Of a DNA stretch of 64,000 nt, positions 1-10,930 are shown piece by piece. Made by a program: the position numbers and the translations under genes. The notes beneath the pieces were generated by a model. The model was not told the origin of the DNA. It made no database searches and worked only from the letters and a program-made list of their open reading frames with translations. Position 1 is the stretch's first letter; the number at the start of each line of letters is the position of its first letter. Location of the stretch: assembly GCA_021613335.1 (NCBI GenBank), contig JAJTWR010000021.1, positions 2,872,001-2,936,000 on the forward strand, written 5' to 3'. The stretch comes from Whitmania pigra. Lineage: Eukaryota; Annelida; Clitellata; Hirudinida; Haemopidae.

Positions 1-120
1 CTGAGCATTGCATTAGTTTTGAAAAGTTGAAGAAAAATAGAAAATTACACTATTAATACATTAGAAAGTTTCATATCTAAACAGGTATTTTGTATTCGGC
101 CCATGCTAACCCCGACAACT

Positions 121-530
121 GAACCCGTCCCAGACTAAAAAAAAAGCGCCGGGACCAAACTGGATCTCCTACCTCCTCTACAAGAGATGTCCCAGGATTT
201 TAAAACTTCTGCACACGCTCGACAAGTCAGTCTGGGAAACAGGAAAGGGTGACGATGAATGGAAGCGGGCAGAAGATGTCTACATATCCAATAAAAAAGA
301 TTCCCGAAGAATGACTCTGTCAAGACCAATTTCACTGCTCAATATGGAAGAAAAAGCGTTCTATACGATCATGGCATCAAGGCCCACCCAGTAGCGATGT
401 TGGACCGATACATTGACGCGACAATCCATAAAGCGGGAGTGCCAGACGTGCCGGAGTGCAAAGAACACACCATCATGACCTGGGAATCAATTCAGCAAGC
501 AAGGAGAAACCTCTTGTTATATCTCTGAGA
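121..530 (+). pseudogene. R2/NeSL-like LINE reverse transcriptase fragment
   Basis: A broken reading frame shows the N-terminal part of a reverse transcriptase of the R2/NeSL-like group: an APGPN-type start of the RT fingers, the run SVWETGKGDDEWKRAEDVYI, then RPISLLNMEEKAFYTIMASR. In the family this region leads into the palm. Frameshifts and stops follow, and the catalytic motif is missing. The minus-strand pieces near 18.2-18.8 kb (with FMDD) and 25.8-26.7 kb look like the same group. The stretch 1-120 before it shows nothing I can name. Confidence 0.6.
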
Positions 531-622
531 TCCCGAAGAAAGGCAAGGTTTAACGTAACGGTTTATTCACAAGTAAACAACAACTACACACGGTCACTAC
601 ATGAGAGAGAGAGAGAGTGAGC

Positions 623-751
623 AAAAAGTAATGTTTTATTAACGTCCGTTGCATAGCTAGACGATTAGGACGGTGCACCCGCAGCGGGGTTTGAACCCCG
701 TGCTGCCATAGTGAGAGGAGCAGCCTTAACCGTTAGGCCAAGTGGGCGCAC
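623..751 (-). repeat. tRNA-derived SINE (family A, full length)
   Basis: Read on the minus strand, a tRNA-like head (GTGCGCCC..TTGGCCTAACGG as A box, GGGGTTCAAACCCC as B box and T arm) is followed by a tail hairpin CGTCC...GGACG and TTAATAAAACA. A 13 bp target-site duplication, AGAGAGAGTGAGC, lies at 610-622 and 752-764. The head is a clear Pol III-type promoter. Sister copies lie at 6414-6507 and 51882-52012. Confidence 0.85.
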
Positions 752-764
752 AGAGAGAGTGAGC

Positions 765-1490
765 GATAGCTCAAGGCTATTTATAGAACATGTTCCATTG
801 TGTTCATGGCGCGCTCCACTCTCATTGGTTCCTCACCACAACACCTCTTAAATTTGTACGTCGTGTGGCTTGACCTCACGAATGCGCATGGTCAGTCCCA
901 CACTAACCACTCTGGAAGACGTTGGAAAACCACCGTGCACCGGCATCCCTTCAAAACATAAAACTCATAAACATAACATTTTTAAAAAAAATTGTTAAAC
1001 TAAATTAAATATAAATTATTCACATTAAATTAATTAAATTGTGATTGTAAGCAATTCCGCCTACATAATCGAGAGGTTTTGTTTTGAACAAGTGTGCACA
1101 GACGTCGATTTAGTTTCACATACTTAACCTACGATATACCATATTAAATTGAAACTCCAAATCAAACTCTTCATTGTACATATTGGTAAAGAAATTAGAC
1201 GATCTGAGAGACCAAAGTGACTCGATGAATGTCTGGTAAATTCTCTAAGTGTCTGATTCTCTTTGTGCGCCTCGCATATGTTGTCAATCGATAAGTTATA
1301 TTAAATGCCAATCTGAAGAGTCCATGGATGGGGACAACAGGAACTAAGGAAACCTATTTATATTTTAAACGATAAATCTTTCACTTAATGAAATTTCCTG
1401 ATACCAATTAAACTCAATATGATCGTAAAGGCACTCAAACCATTGATGGAACTGTTTTGTCGCTGGGTTATTTTGTAGCAGGGCTCTTTT
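765..1490. other. no gene seen
   Basis: AT-rich sequence with no spliced or open reading frame that I can support. A short GATGGGGACAACAGGAA stretch near 1330 resembles the 3' untranslated part of the RNase H LINE found at 22.8 kb, so part of this may be worn LINE sequence. Confidence 0.4.
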
Positions 1491-1492
1491 GA

Positions 1493-1810
1493 CTAGGCGC
1501 CAGTACATGGTGATCCGGACCATCGAAAAAAAGATGGCATAAAGATGGGATTCCTATTCTGGCAGTAATTACTTACTGGCAGTAATGAGAAGTCCAGAAA
1601 CAGGCAACGACTAAGAGCTTTTTCCAATGCGCCTCCACAAGGAAGGATATATTCATCTCCAGACTTGGAAGATGTCATCTGAACAGCTGTTCCAATTGAA
1701 GAGGCATTAAAGCTCTGCACTAGGCATTTATTTCTGGAATGACTTAGTCAAGAGCTCCTAAGACGGAATATCAGGTCAAAGCTCACGATATAGTCGTATC
1801 TGGAATTGAG
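1493..1810 (+). pseudogene. LINE ORF2 C-terminal fragment
   Basis: The segment is a diverged copy of the C-terminal end of the RNase H LINE whose better copy lies on the minus strand at about 24.7-25.7 kb: the antisense of both copies shares the pattern VQMTSSK..SGDE..LP.G..LE.AL.RCL.LDF. Sense here is plus. Stops and frameshifts are frequent and an (ATT)n run follows. Confidence 0.45.
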
Positions 1811-2037
1811 AGCAATGCCCAGTAATTATTATTATTATTAATTAACATAGACATCATTTACCAGTGCGTTTAAGAAAAAAGAAGAGTCCTGATATAGAAA
1901 TGGCTCTATAAATATGACATTAGTATTTTAAACTTATTTATTGATATTATGTAATCACTTGTTTATTTATAACTGCTCGTCGACTCGTCGAAATCGCTTG
2001 GTACCGATACAATTTTCTAAAACTTTTATGCATCTAC

Positions 2038-2412
2038 ATTTTATTTTATTTATTTCAACCAAAAAGAGGGTCACAAGTGACCGCTAACACAAATTGGTAT
2101 GAGATAAGCTGTACATGTAGAGTGCATAAACAAAATTTTAGTAAATTAAATTGTTAAAAAACTTTCTCAAACCGTTGGAAATGCAGGCTTTAAATCGACT
2201 ATGAGTTGTGGCGCTAATAATATCTGGGAATAGAGAGTTCCAGGGTTTTACGATTCGGTTGGTGAAGAAATGGAGCCTGTGAGTGGTGAAGCATTTTTCT
2301 TGGCGTAGACGGAGGGTGTGACCATGTGTGCGAGATAACAGGAAATCAGGAAATTTGTGAAGGTGCAGTTTTATTGATTTAATTTGTTCTTTTAGGTAAT
2401 CTTCTCCCAATC
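2038..2412 (-). pseudogene. CR1/jockey-type LINE 3' end
   Basis: The minus frame 2410-2138 ends in the pattern that closes ORF2 in many CR1/jockey LINEs: basic TRTHGHTLRLRQE-like run, HFFTNRIVKPWNSLFPDII, then FKACI. It is followed by a 3' UTR with the tail GGTTGAAATAAATAAAATAA. A similar tail scrap sits inside the hAT at about 23.35-23.40 kb. Only the last 90 residues survive, so this is a 5'-truncated insertion. Confidence 0.6.
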
Positions 2413-2415
2413 TGT

Positions 2416-2790
2416 TCCATTATCCTCGTTATGGCCTCTGCCAGCTCATTTTTTTCAAAATGTGTTCTTCCACCTCCATAATCTTTATTAACAATTTAAT
2501 ACCGACATATTGCCACCAATTTATTCACCAAACGTTTTCCTTCGGGTTGAGATTTCAGGATAAAGCTGGCCAATTCATCACCTTGGTTTTCCTGGAAAAA
2601 CATTCTTGTCAACTTGGAGACATGTATGGAGGCAACAACAGCATCACTTCTATTTCATTGTTTGGTAATCTTTCTACGCAAAAATTTTGCTGTTTTGAAA
2701 GCCAGAAATCTTTCTTTTTCTTCAACTGTCAAATCCAACCTTCTACCATTATAAAAATACTATTTACTAAACTAAAAAGCGGCTAAAAAT
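2416..2790 (-). pseudogene. Tc1/mariner transposase fragment
   Basis: The minus strand shows the C-terminal catalytic part of a Tc1-like transposase in shifted frames: NNASIHVSKLTRMFFQENQ, then a MNWPALS.NLNPKENVW block that corresponds to the family's DWPxxSPDLNPIEN motif, then a FEKNELAEAITRIM helix. The family cuts and pastes at TA with a DDE/D triad; the last acidic position should be near this motif. Stops show it is dead. Confidence 0.6.
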
Positions 2791-2913
2791 CTCCTTTATA
2801 ATTTTGTAGAGCATACATAATAATGTGATTCCCCTGAAAAAGCTAAAAAAGTAAGTTTTCTATTAGGTATATTGGCGGGTCGTAAATGTCGACAGAATTT
2901 AATCGCTCTAGAT

Positions 2914-3755
2914 CAGGGGTGTGCAAGGCAGTCCGCTGGCCACAACTCGGCCCGCCAGACCAGTTGATGTGGCCCCCGAATAATATTTTTATTTTTATAA
3001 TTACGCACTTTAATTTCGATTTTGTTCGAAATCGTGAAAGTAGTTTTATCATTATCGAATTGACCACATCAAATATTACGGAAGTCGGCAAATACGTTTC
3101 GTCTTTTTATTTTAGAACAAAGCGGATAAAAAGTATTTTCAAGTAGTTTTTTTAGAACAACAATCACCCATTTTCTTACTCTTGTTCTCAGAAAGCAGAT
3201 ATAGCTGATTTGGATGGCTCCAACTATGCTGTAAATGTTGACAAGTTGTGCACTGAATTTACAAACAGATTTGAAGATTTCAGGAAATGTGAAAAAGATT
3301 TCTGTTTTTTCAACCATTTGATGTTGCACCAGAGGACAGTCCCGAGAGCTGTCAAAATGGAGCTGATAGATATCTGATATGGACTTGAGAGTAAAGAGCA
3401 AAGACTTGGTAACTTTTTACAAAAACTATGTGTGCGGAAAGCATCCAAATTTAGAGCAACATGCCAGGAAAATGATTTCACTTTTTGGCATCACATATTG
3501 TTGTGAGCAATTTTTTCAAGGATGAAATTTACTAAATGTCGATACCGAAGTCAACTTACAGACTGACAAGTCAGCTTCGAGTTGCAACTATATCAAGCAG
3601 AAATTGATAAACTGTTTCAAATGTATTCACAGTATTATTGAATCTACTTAAGTGACTATAGTTATCATAAGGGTACATTTTCTTACGGTGATCGACCTTC
3701 ATTGTTGTTACGAAGTTCAAATGTGGCCCAACGTTGGAAAATGTTGCACACCCTG
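2914..3755 (+). mobile_element. hAT element with GTF2IRD2-like transposase remnant
   Basis: The ends are imperfect inverted repeats (CAGGGGTGTGCAAGG at 2914 and TTGCACACCCTG at 3744-3755), the CAGGGGTxTxCAA type seen in Charlie-like hATs. Between them, in mixed frames, are pieces of a transposase C-terminus: LCTEFTNRFEDFRKCEKDF, KHPNLEQHARKMISLFG and EQFFSRMKFTKCRYRSQLTD, the last being the hAT dimerisation region as in GTF2IRD2-type proteins. The left flank is CTCTAGAT; the right flank does not match it, so the target duplication is lost or eroded. Confidence 0.7.
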
Positions 3756-3765
3756 CTCCAATGTA

Positions 3766-3836
3766 ACTTGTGGTGTTCCTCAAGATTCTATTCTTGGTCC
3801 ATTACTTTTTATCATTTACAATCAGCCAAATATATA
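3766..3836 (+). pseudogene. LINE RT motif scrap
   Basis: A short open stretch reads TCGVPQDSILGPLLFIIYN, the RT palm motif GVPQGSxLGPxLFxIYIND with its G changed to D. It starts a few bases after the end of the preceding hAT. No other RT motif can be joined to it. Confidence 0.5.
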
Positions 3837-4094
3837 TAGGAAGCACTCATCATGAAAATTTCTAAAATTTTAGTAAGATATGTAGCTAGTGCTTCCAAAA
3901 TTATTTTTTAAATTTGGTTTTCAAACTTAGTACAAAATCACAAAAATGTAGGAAGTAGTAGTGATGTGCAGTCACTACAAAGTAAACGTCTAAAGTCATT
4001 AATAACAATAAAAATTTATTTTTGACACAAAAACGTTATTTAACATGAAATTATGTTTCCTTTCTTTTCTATTATTTGAAAACATCTTTTGTCC

Positions 4095-4190
4095 AGCAAC
4101 GAAATTAATTTTTTTTTATAAAGCCTGCTTCCAGCTGATTCCAGGCAGTCTTGATGGCATCTTCCAACTCTGATTTAGAGTTAAATTGTT
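4095..4190 (-). pseudogene. Tc1/mariner C-terminal scrap
   Basis: The minus frame reads SELEDAIKTAWNQLEAGFI, matching the C-terminal helix of Tc1-like transposases (ELxxAIxxAWxxI). It is separate from the Tc1 remnant at 2.4-2.8 kb. The surrounding 3850-4560 stretch is AT-rich and otherwise unassigned; it would hold the 3' UTR of the gene at 4582-5176. Confidence 0.45.
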
Positions 4191-4581
4191 TAAATTAATT
4201 AAATATACCGTGAATTTGTAATTTTTTTGAGCTTTTTGGGTTCTTTGATCAGAGTTTTGAAATAAACGAATTCAAAATCTAAATCTGAATGGAGACATGT
4301 TCCAAATTTCATAAAACGTAATCGATCTCTGCACGACGTACTCCCACTTAATAATGAACAATGAATATTTAATTTGAATATACCAAGCATAAATTCGGCA
4401 TAGACTGTATGTTTATAACAAGCTCGCGCTTCCAGAAAAATAACAATTTAAGTATAGAAAATTTGCTCGAGCGATATGCTCATTTGCTTATTTTTTCTAA
4501 GTGGAATTTCAGATTCATATGATTAAGGTTAAGTAAGTGGTACGTCAATTTTTGAAGATGCTAACGTCATCTTTTTAAAGT

Positions 4582-5176
4582 TCAGGATTCGAGAACTGCT
4601 TGTGGTGTGTGAAGATCCGCGTCCGATTGCAATATCATATCACCTTCTGAAATAGATTCACAAATTAAGTTAAAGGTAGCTAATCGAGTTAAAACTTGTA
4701 TTAGGCTCTGACTTTATGTTTGGAAGGTTTGAGCTCACCAATTAGTTTTTGAAGGGTTTTTTCATATCCCTCTATTACATTTCTAAATCACAAATTATTA
4801 GCCAAATAAATCCCGTCAGTTTATTGTGTGCAGTGACTTTATCAGAGATAAGCAAATTATTTACTTCAAGTCTTTGTTCGACAACTGCAAGTGCTTTATC
4901 TGCTGAATCAACTCAATTTTTTCTTCGCATAGTCGTTCACACAATTTTTTCCATTTGTTAAACTTTTGATGCTCAAGCACTCCGCACGTGCAAAGAGGAC
5001 TTGCAACATCAAATGTAGGCTGCAGCTGATATTAAGAGGCTTACGTAACTGTAAAATATTGAAATAGCCAAAACATCACTCACTTTAGCAATACGCTGCT
5101 TGTAAAGTTTGGCGAAAAAATAAATGAGAAATATTAAAGTTATCACGAAAATCAGCAGGTAAGTTAGCGTTACCAT
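4582..5176 (-). CDS. small membrane-anchored coiled-coil protein, 4 exons
   Basis: Not recognised. Four minus-strand exons join in frame to 120 residues: 5176-5084 (ATG, donor GTGAGT, phase 0), 5025-4865 (acceptor ATCAG, donor GTAAAT, phase 2), 4782-4739 (acceptor TTTAG, donor GTGAGC, phase 1) and 4646-4582 (acceptor TTTCAG, stop TGA). All junction phases agree. Residues 4-22 (LTYLLIFVITLIFLIYFFA) form a membrane anchor followed by basic KLYKQR. Residues 56-100 are charged and heptad-like (EEKIELIQQIKHLQLSNKDL, then VIEGYEKTLQKLIEG), a probable coiled coil. A CTC motif and three other Cys lie between. The coiled-coil tail faintly recalls TACC-type sequences, but I would not name it so. Upstream, 5177-5500 is a plausible promoter. 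Alternative: the first exon could belong to another transcript. Confidence 0.6.
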
Positions 5177-5536
5177 TTCGCTGCGAAAAATTAAGCGTTT
5201 GAGGGCACAGCAGAACAGTCGGTATTGATTTTATTTTATGTCCACAGCTGACGCGATAAATACTTTTCCAGCGTTTTGCTTAAACTTTCTTTGTAAAAAA
5301 TTAATAAATTAACAATTGTCATTTTCGGCTAAAACATGCTCAATTAACTTCAATAATTTACGTTCTATTAACGATTTTGTTTGTTAACCTTTCATGCTTC
5401 AATAAACGATTAGGCTTAATTTATTCAACAAATATGCATAGATCAAGTGTATGACATTACCTGCAATAAGGTAACCTAGCCAGGGTTCTAAAATCGTTAG
5501 ATGCAGGAGAGGGGAGCCCATTTTTCTGTATGCACA

Positions 5537-6555
5537 TTAGGGTGCCACTCAAAATTAATTTTTGTAAATTTCATGTACCCACCCCCAAACGCGTTCGTAA
5601 TATAAAAAAGAGTTGCTTTTGCAAATTTTTGATGTGTTTTATTAATATTTACTGGTCGCTCAACGCTGACAAAGTTTTAAATGATTAGGTTGAATTGGTG
5701 ACCAACAAATTCTTCAAAAATCAATGGTTCAACTCATTAATTTTAATTTAAATACCTTGATTTAAATCTATTATTATCTATTGATGTCTAATATGTAGTG
5801 CTTCTGATAAAATAGTGTCTAACATACTTGTCGACTCTGCTGATGCTGCAGCAATAGAGGCGGGCTTGTCAGGATTTGCATGGTAATGTTTCTCTCTTAG
5901 AAACTGTTTCTGTTCCTCTTGAGTTGTTAGAACCCTTACATCAAAATCATTCATTTTTTGACTACAGTACCACAACCGTGGATGACTTCAGCTGAGTTAG
6001 AGATTGCTAAATCAGTGTTTCAAACATCCACGCAACAATTAGTTCCATTACGTGATGCCAACATGTCACTGTTCCGTGTCCTGGTACCAGAATTGCAAGA
6101 TGAACTCGTATCTTTGGCCTTAACGCAAACAACCTTTTGCATCCCAGTTCACTGTTAATGGTGAACTTGGGTCAAAAATTGCTCAAATTACTGTGATGAT
6201 ATAAACATCAATGAAAAATAATTAATATGCACAGATATGTAATAGAGTGCTAATAATGCATAATTAGCAATTCATTTTAGTTTGCTGATGCCAAATTGAC
6301 CAAAAAACTCAATTGTTACCATTGATATTAATTTATTTAATTGACAATTAGCACAGTTACTATATATCATCAAAGGAACTTGAGATGGTGGCTAATTTAA
6401 AATGTTAAAAAAATGTTTTATTAACGTCCGTTGCATAGCTAGATGTTTGAACCCCGTGCTGCCATCGTGAGAGGCGCAGCCTTAACCGTTAGGCCATGCG
6501 GGCGCACTAAAATGTTAAAAAAATTGTTAGCTCATATATTTGAGTGGCACCCTAA
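5537..6555. mobile_element. DNA element with TTAGGGTGCCACTCAAA inverted ends
   Basis: Left end TTAGGGTGCCACTCAAA and right end TTTGAGTGGCACCCTAA are perfect inverted repeats, flanked by a 5 bp duplication GCACA (5532-5536 and 6556-6560). The inside holds overlapping open frames on both strands (about 5778-5975 minus, 5958-6158 plus) that I do not recognise, and a SINE at 6414-6507. The superfamily is unresolved: 5 bp duplications do not fit hAT or Tc1. Confidence 0.7.
6414..6507 (-). repeat. tRNA-derived SINE (family A, internally deleted)
   Basis: Same head and tail as the SINE at 623-751, but the stretch between tail and B box is deleted so the tail joins TTTGAACCCCG directly. A 16 bp target-site duplication (TAAAATGTTAAAAAAA) lies at 6398-6413 and 6508-6523. 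The deletion removes one side of the tail hairpin; because the duplication is intact, it may have arisen before or after insertion. Confidence 0.8.
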
Positions 6556-7306
6556 GCACATAATGAAATCAAATGCAATTTAATGTAATTTAATTGTCAA
6601 GTGAAATGTAATTTAGTCAACAAAACTTAAAATATTTATTATTAATATAATTATTTCAATAAATAATGATATCGGAAGCTTTTTACTTTGCTGAAGTCTT
6701 ATTTTGATCAATACACTATTAATTGTTATTATTTATAAGTTATATATATTCATAAAAATATCAACAGGCAAACTGGAAAGGACAAAAATGGAATTTTCTC
6801 TCTTGCCCCCATGGCTTCGCATATGGGCTGGAGTTACTTGCATTGGTGATTTGTCTCATCAATTATTCATATGGGTAAAGAAGCGCAAGCGTTGATCCAG
6901 CCAATCAAGAAGCGCTGATTATTAATGAGGAATCGATGTTTTGACTTATGGTGTCTGTGAAACATTTCTTTTGCATCGAATTTGTTTGGTGTAGTGGACA
7001 ACAGCTAGGCTATTTTCGCCCGGGGACAAACTATAAAATTGGACCCCCTCCCCAACCCACCCCGTTTAATCACATTTTACTATTACGTCGAATAAGAAAA
7101 AACTTTAATGAAACATTGTATTTAAGGAAGCAAATTTATAGAAATTATATTGACTCGTTTAAGTCACTACCGTATTCTGATTTACACAGTCTATAAAAGA
7201 TTTATTTTTCATGATTTCGCAAACTGGTCTTTTAAAAAATATCTTTTTCCAATGTCTCTCTGGCAACTCTAAGATTACTTATTAAAAAGAGCAAGATCAC
7301 TTAGAC
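6556..7306. other. intergenic, one repeated block
   Basis: No gene supported. At about 6812-6880 a block ending TCTCATCAATTATTCATA recurs inverted at about 11150-11215, so it is part of a dispersed repeat of unknown type. A possible hAT terminus (GGACAACAGCTAGGC, then a C-rich stretch) lies near 7000-7060. Confidence 0.3.
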
Positions 7307-7871
7307 CAGTGGTACACAATCTTTTTTTTTTTGGCAGAGAGCTACAAACAGAATTCGGAGAATCTCCGGGGGCCGAGAAAAAAGAGACCGTGTAAAATTT
7401 ATTCCAAATTTTATACCTCATCAACATCAAGATAACGAAAGCAATAAGACACATGTACTGGAGAATAAGAACAAAGTTGTGAACTAGATTAGCTGAAGTT
7501 CATAGTTAATCTTGACAATTTTAAGTTGAGAAATATCAGGCTGTTTGTAGTTTGCATAACGATGGAAAATAATCAAACATCAAAAATGGCGGAGACTGTA
7601 GATGTCTACTGAGTCGAGGTGTATGGAAAGCTACAAAATCACGACGCAAAATTATTCGTGGGGCATAGCTGGCACGCCATGGAACTAGTCAGTAACTCCA
7701 CTGTTTGTTAGTCTAGGGAAAAATATTTTTGAATTTAATGATTTAAGCCTCTGCGCTTCCTCAGTGTTCATTCATGAATCTTACGAAAGACTGAATGACC
7801 TATTTTTTTATTTTCTTGTCAGCCTTCGCGTTCCACATGACGGCTGGTCGCGGGTCTGAGGTTGTGCACTG
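7307..7871. mobile_element. non-autonomous hAT-like element
   Basis: The ends CAGTGGTACACAATC and GTTGTGCACTG are imperfect inverted repeats of the hAT CAGTGGTxxxCAA type. The flanks ACTTAGAC and GCCTAGAT agree at five of eight bases, consistent with a worn 8 bp duplication. No coding sequence is visible inside. Confidence 0.5.
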
Positions 7872-8319
7872 GCCTAGATGATCCTGCCCCGTCGAAGCGC
7901 GAAAATAAGACAAAATAAGTTTCAATTTCCTGAACGATCGCTTGCAATTGAAACAGCTACTGTTAATAAAATTTGCAGTGAAAATAGATGATTTGGAAAT
8001 GAGTCACTTTCATAAAACGCAATAAAACCAAGATCTAATGGAGATTCTGATTGCACTTCATTCCAGTTACTGAGCAGTATTTTGCATTCGTCAGTTTCTG
8101 TTAAAAGAATTTTAAAGTCCAGCAGCAATCCAAATTTTTAGTTCAGGTCTTTTAGTCGTAAGAACATGTTGACAGGTCCTATTGAAGTCAATCAAATATG
8201 CTCTATATAACCTGCACAATTTCTTTTTCTGCTGAAAGTCCTGCATCTCATCTGCATTCCTGGAACATGGCCACACACTTCTTATCATGCCATCATCCCA
8301 CAACCACCATAAGCAGAAT

Positions 8320-9385
8320 TGATGTGACGTATTCCGATCATCATCTCATATCATCCAATATCTCAGTGAAGAAACCCCTACCCTTGTTCGTGTCAGTCAC
8401 CGTCGCCGACTCAACAGCATTAACTGGGATACCTTCGAGAGGGACCTCCACTCAGTTTCCGAAGAGCTCCACTCATGCGATCTAGACGCCGAAGGGTTTG
8501 CCACTCTCCTCAACAGAAAGCTAGAGCACATCCTTGACAAACACGCCCCCTTCAAAAAGCAGACCGTCCGCATGGGTCAGCACTCAAACAACCAGCTCTC
8601 CAACGAAGCTAAAGAGGCCAAGAAACGTTGCGACGCTTGGAACGTTATTATTATCTTCGCAAATGTATAGCAGCTACCAAACAGGAGTACAAATCCGCAA
8701 AAGACGCTGCCAGGCTGGCCATTCTCAACTCCAGGGCATCTTCTATCAAGGAGGAACTCAGTTCCAACGCCAATCCACGTTCCACGTGGCGCTCACTTTA
8801 TAGCCTATTGCACACTAACCCTCGGCAACACTACTTCAACGCATTTTTTATCTCAAAAATCGCCAACATTCATCAGTCAATCGCCAATACACTTTCTTCG
8901 TCATCTATCTTATCCCTTCCTACCAGGCAGTTCATTGGCACACTCCCTCCTGTCTCGCCCAGAAGTCTTGAAAGCCATCCGAGCATTGCCCAACAAAACA
9001 TCCCCGCTAGATCTTTTTCCAACTTCTCTCCTAAAAAAGTATTTCCCCATTCTAGCTCCAACCCTCTCCAAACTCGCAAACATTTCCTTTAGCTCCGGTG
9101 TCTTCCCTTCCATCTTCAAGTGCGCGCATGTACTCCCCTTACTAAAAAAAGCCAGGCGTCGACCTTAGCTTCCCGTCTAATTACAGACCCATCTCCAACC
9201 TTTCCACTATATCAAAACTACTAGAGAGGCCCACCCTTTCTAGAATCAGTCTCCATATTACCAAGTTTCTCCACAGAGACAGCTCTTTTCCATATTTTCA
9301 GCAATTTATCCCACATCTGTGGAAATCGCAACTGCGCCGTTATGGTCGGCAGCCTTCCACACCATCAACCGCGCCATACAAATAA
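8320..9385 (+). pseudogene. L2/CR1-like LINE, endonuclease end and RT start
   Basis: In mixed frames this reads through the end of the AP endonuclease (VTYSDHHLISSNIS, the SDH motif), a linker, and the start of the reverse transcriptase (LPNKTSPLDLFPTSLLKK, SSGVFPSIFKCAHVLPLLKK, NYRPISNLSTISKLLERP). The family is a non-LTR retrotransposon of the L2/CR1 group. The RT is cut off after the fingers and the sequence jumps to a short CAAATAAAC tail that opens into the TTA microsatellite. A frame shift near 9160 breaks it. The other half of an L2-like ORF2 lies at 52.05-53.05 kb. Confidence 0.65.
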
Positions 9386-9412
9386 ACTATTATTATTATT
9401 ATTATTATTAGG

Positions 9413-9446
<34 letters not shown>

Positions 9447-9574
9447 GGAGGATTATTAGGATTATTATTATTATTATTAGGATTATTATTATTATTAGGA
9501 TTATTAGGAGGATTAGGATTATTATTATTATTATTATTATTAGGATTATTATTATTAGTTATTATTATTATTAG

Positions 9575-9635
<61 letters not shown>

Positions 9636-9700
9636 GATTATTATTATTATTAGGATTATTATTATTATTATTATTATTATTGATTATTATTATTAGGAGG

Positions 9701-9740
<40 letters not shown>

Positions 9741-10209
9741 GGATTAGGATTATTAGGATTAGGAGGATTAGGAGGATTAGGAGGAGGATTAGGAGGAGGA
9801 TTATTATTATTAGGATTAGGATTAGGAGGATTAGGAGGATTATTAGGATTAGGAGGAGGATTAGGAGGATTAGGATTAGGAGGAGGATTATTAGGATTAT
9901 TATTAGGAGGAGGATTATTAGGATTAGGATTAGGAGGAGGAGGAGGATGAGGAGGAGGAGGAGGAGGATTAGGATTATTATTATTATTATTAGATTATTA
10001 TTATTATTAGGAGGAGGATTAGGATTAGGATTATTAGGAGGAGGATTATTAGGAGGAGGAGGATTAGGAGGAGGAGGAGGAGGAGGATTAGGATTAGGAT
10101 TATTAGGAGGATTAGGATTATTATTATTAGGAGGATTATTAGGAGGATTATTATTAGGAGGAGGATTAGGAGGAGGATTATTATTATTATTAGGATTAGG
10201 ATTATTAGG

Positions 10210-10240
<31 letters not shown>

Positions 10241-10349
10241 GGAGGATTATTATTATTATTAGGATTAGGAGGATTATTATTATTATTATTAGATTATTAT
10301 TATTATTATTATTATTATATATTATTATTATTATTATTATTATTATTAG

Positions 10350-10386
<37 letters not shown>

Positions 10387-10409
10387 TATTATTATTATTA
10401 TTATTATTA

Positions 10410-10480
<71 letters not shown>

Positions 10481-10536
10481 TTATTATTATTATTATTATA
10501 TTATTATTATTCTATTATTATTATTATTATTATTTA
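9386..10536. repeat. 1.15 kb TTA/GGA trinucleotide microsatellite
   Basis: The stretch is built almost wholly of TTA and GGA trinucleotides. Both flanks are near-pure (TTA)n, and the centre (about 9740-10180) is rich in GGA, often as TTAGGA or (GGA)n. Long open frames across it (LLLLGGG or IIIRRR runs) are artefacts of the repeat. It begins at the tail of a LINE fragment, a common origin for such arrays. Confidence 0.95.
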
Positions 10537-10802
10537 ACTGCTTCTGATCGTGCGATCCAGCGTGTGTCAGACTCCCGCTTTACTGTTAAGAGCAGAGCTT
10601 TTTTAAACTCGTCCAAAGTGGGTGGCAGACGCATAATACGTCTGATGTAGCCGCTGTAGGCATCTTGTGACCGATTTATTACCTTTGATCGGTTATTATA
10701 ATATAATGTTGTATATAATACGAGCATAAAAAGCCTCATTTTGGCGCCCCTCACCTTTCGCCCGAGGACATATGTACCCCCCGCCCCTCCTAGCCACTGG
10801 TG
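10537..10802 (-). pseudogene. hAT terminal remnant
   Basis: On the minus strand the sequence starts CAGTGGCTAGGAGGGGCGGGG at about 10800, a terminus typical of TTF-type hATs, and reaches a SDTRWIARSEAV block (hAT xTRWxxR motif) next to the microsatellite. The middle of the transposase is gone. Confidence 0.5.
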
Positions 10803-10930
10803 GACAAGGCTTCGGCTTTCACGGTGGCAGCGTGGGTTCGAATTCAATCTTGCTAGCTTGCCTTACCGACGCTGATTTAGTATACTTAATAACTTATTAT
10901 CTGGGTTATGGTTAGGGTTAGGGATAGTGA
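10803..10930 (+). repeat. tRNA-like sequence with telomere-like GGTTAGGGTTAGGG
   Basis: A T-arm/B-box-like GGGTTCGAATTC stands at about 10835, preceded by a GGTGGACAAGGCTTCGG A-box-like stretch, and GGTTAGGGTTAGGGAT follows about 70 bp later. The same order is found inverted at 46.54-46.69 kb. Probably a SINE family whose body contains the telomere-like hexamers. Confidence 0.4.

Noticed and set aside
2906..3763. Target duplication for the hAT at 2914
   Set aside because: CTCTAGAT on the left and CTCCAATG on the right match at only four of eight bases, no better than weak chance.
8112..8303. Minus-strand frame of 63 codons
   Set aside because: It is antisense to the start of the L2/CR1-like LINE and has no recognisable motif.
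9342..10537. Two long open frames of Leu/Gly and Ile/Arg runs
   Set aside because: They are the TTA/GGA microsatellite read in one frame; any such array without a stop triplet in frame stays open.
10890..10920. A real interstitial telomere
   Set aside because: Only about two TTAGGG units are present and they sit in a SINE-like context.
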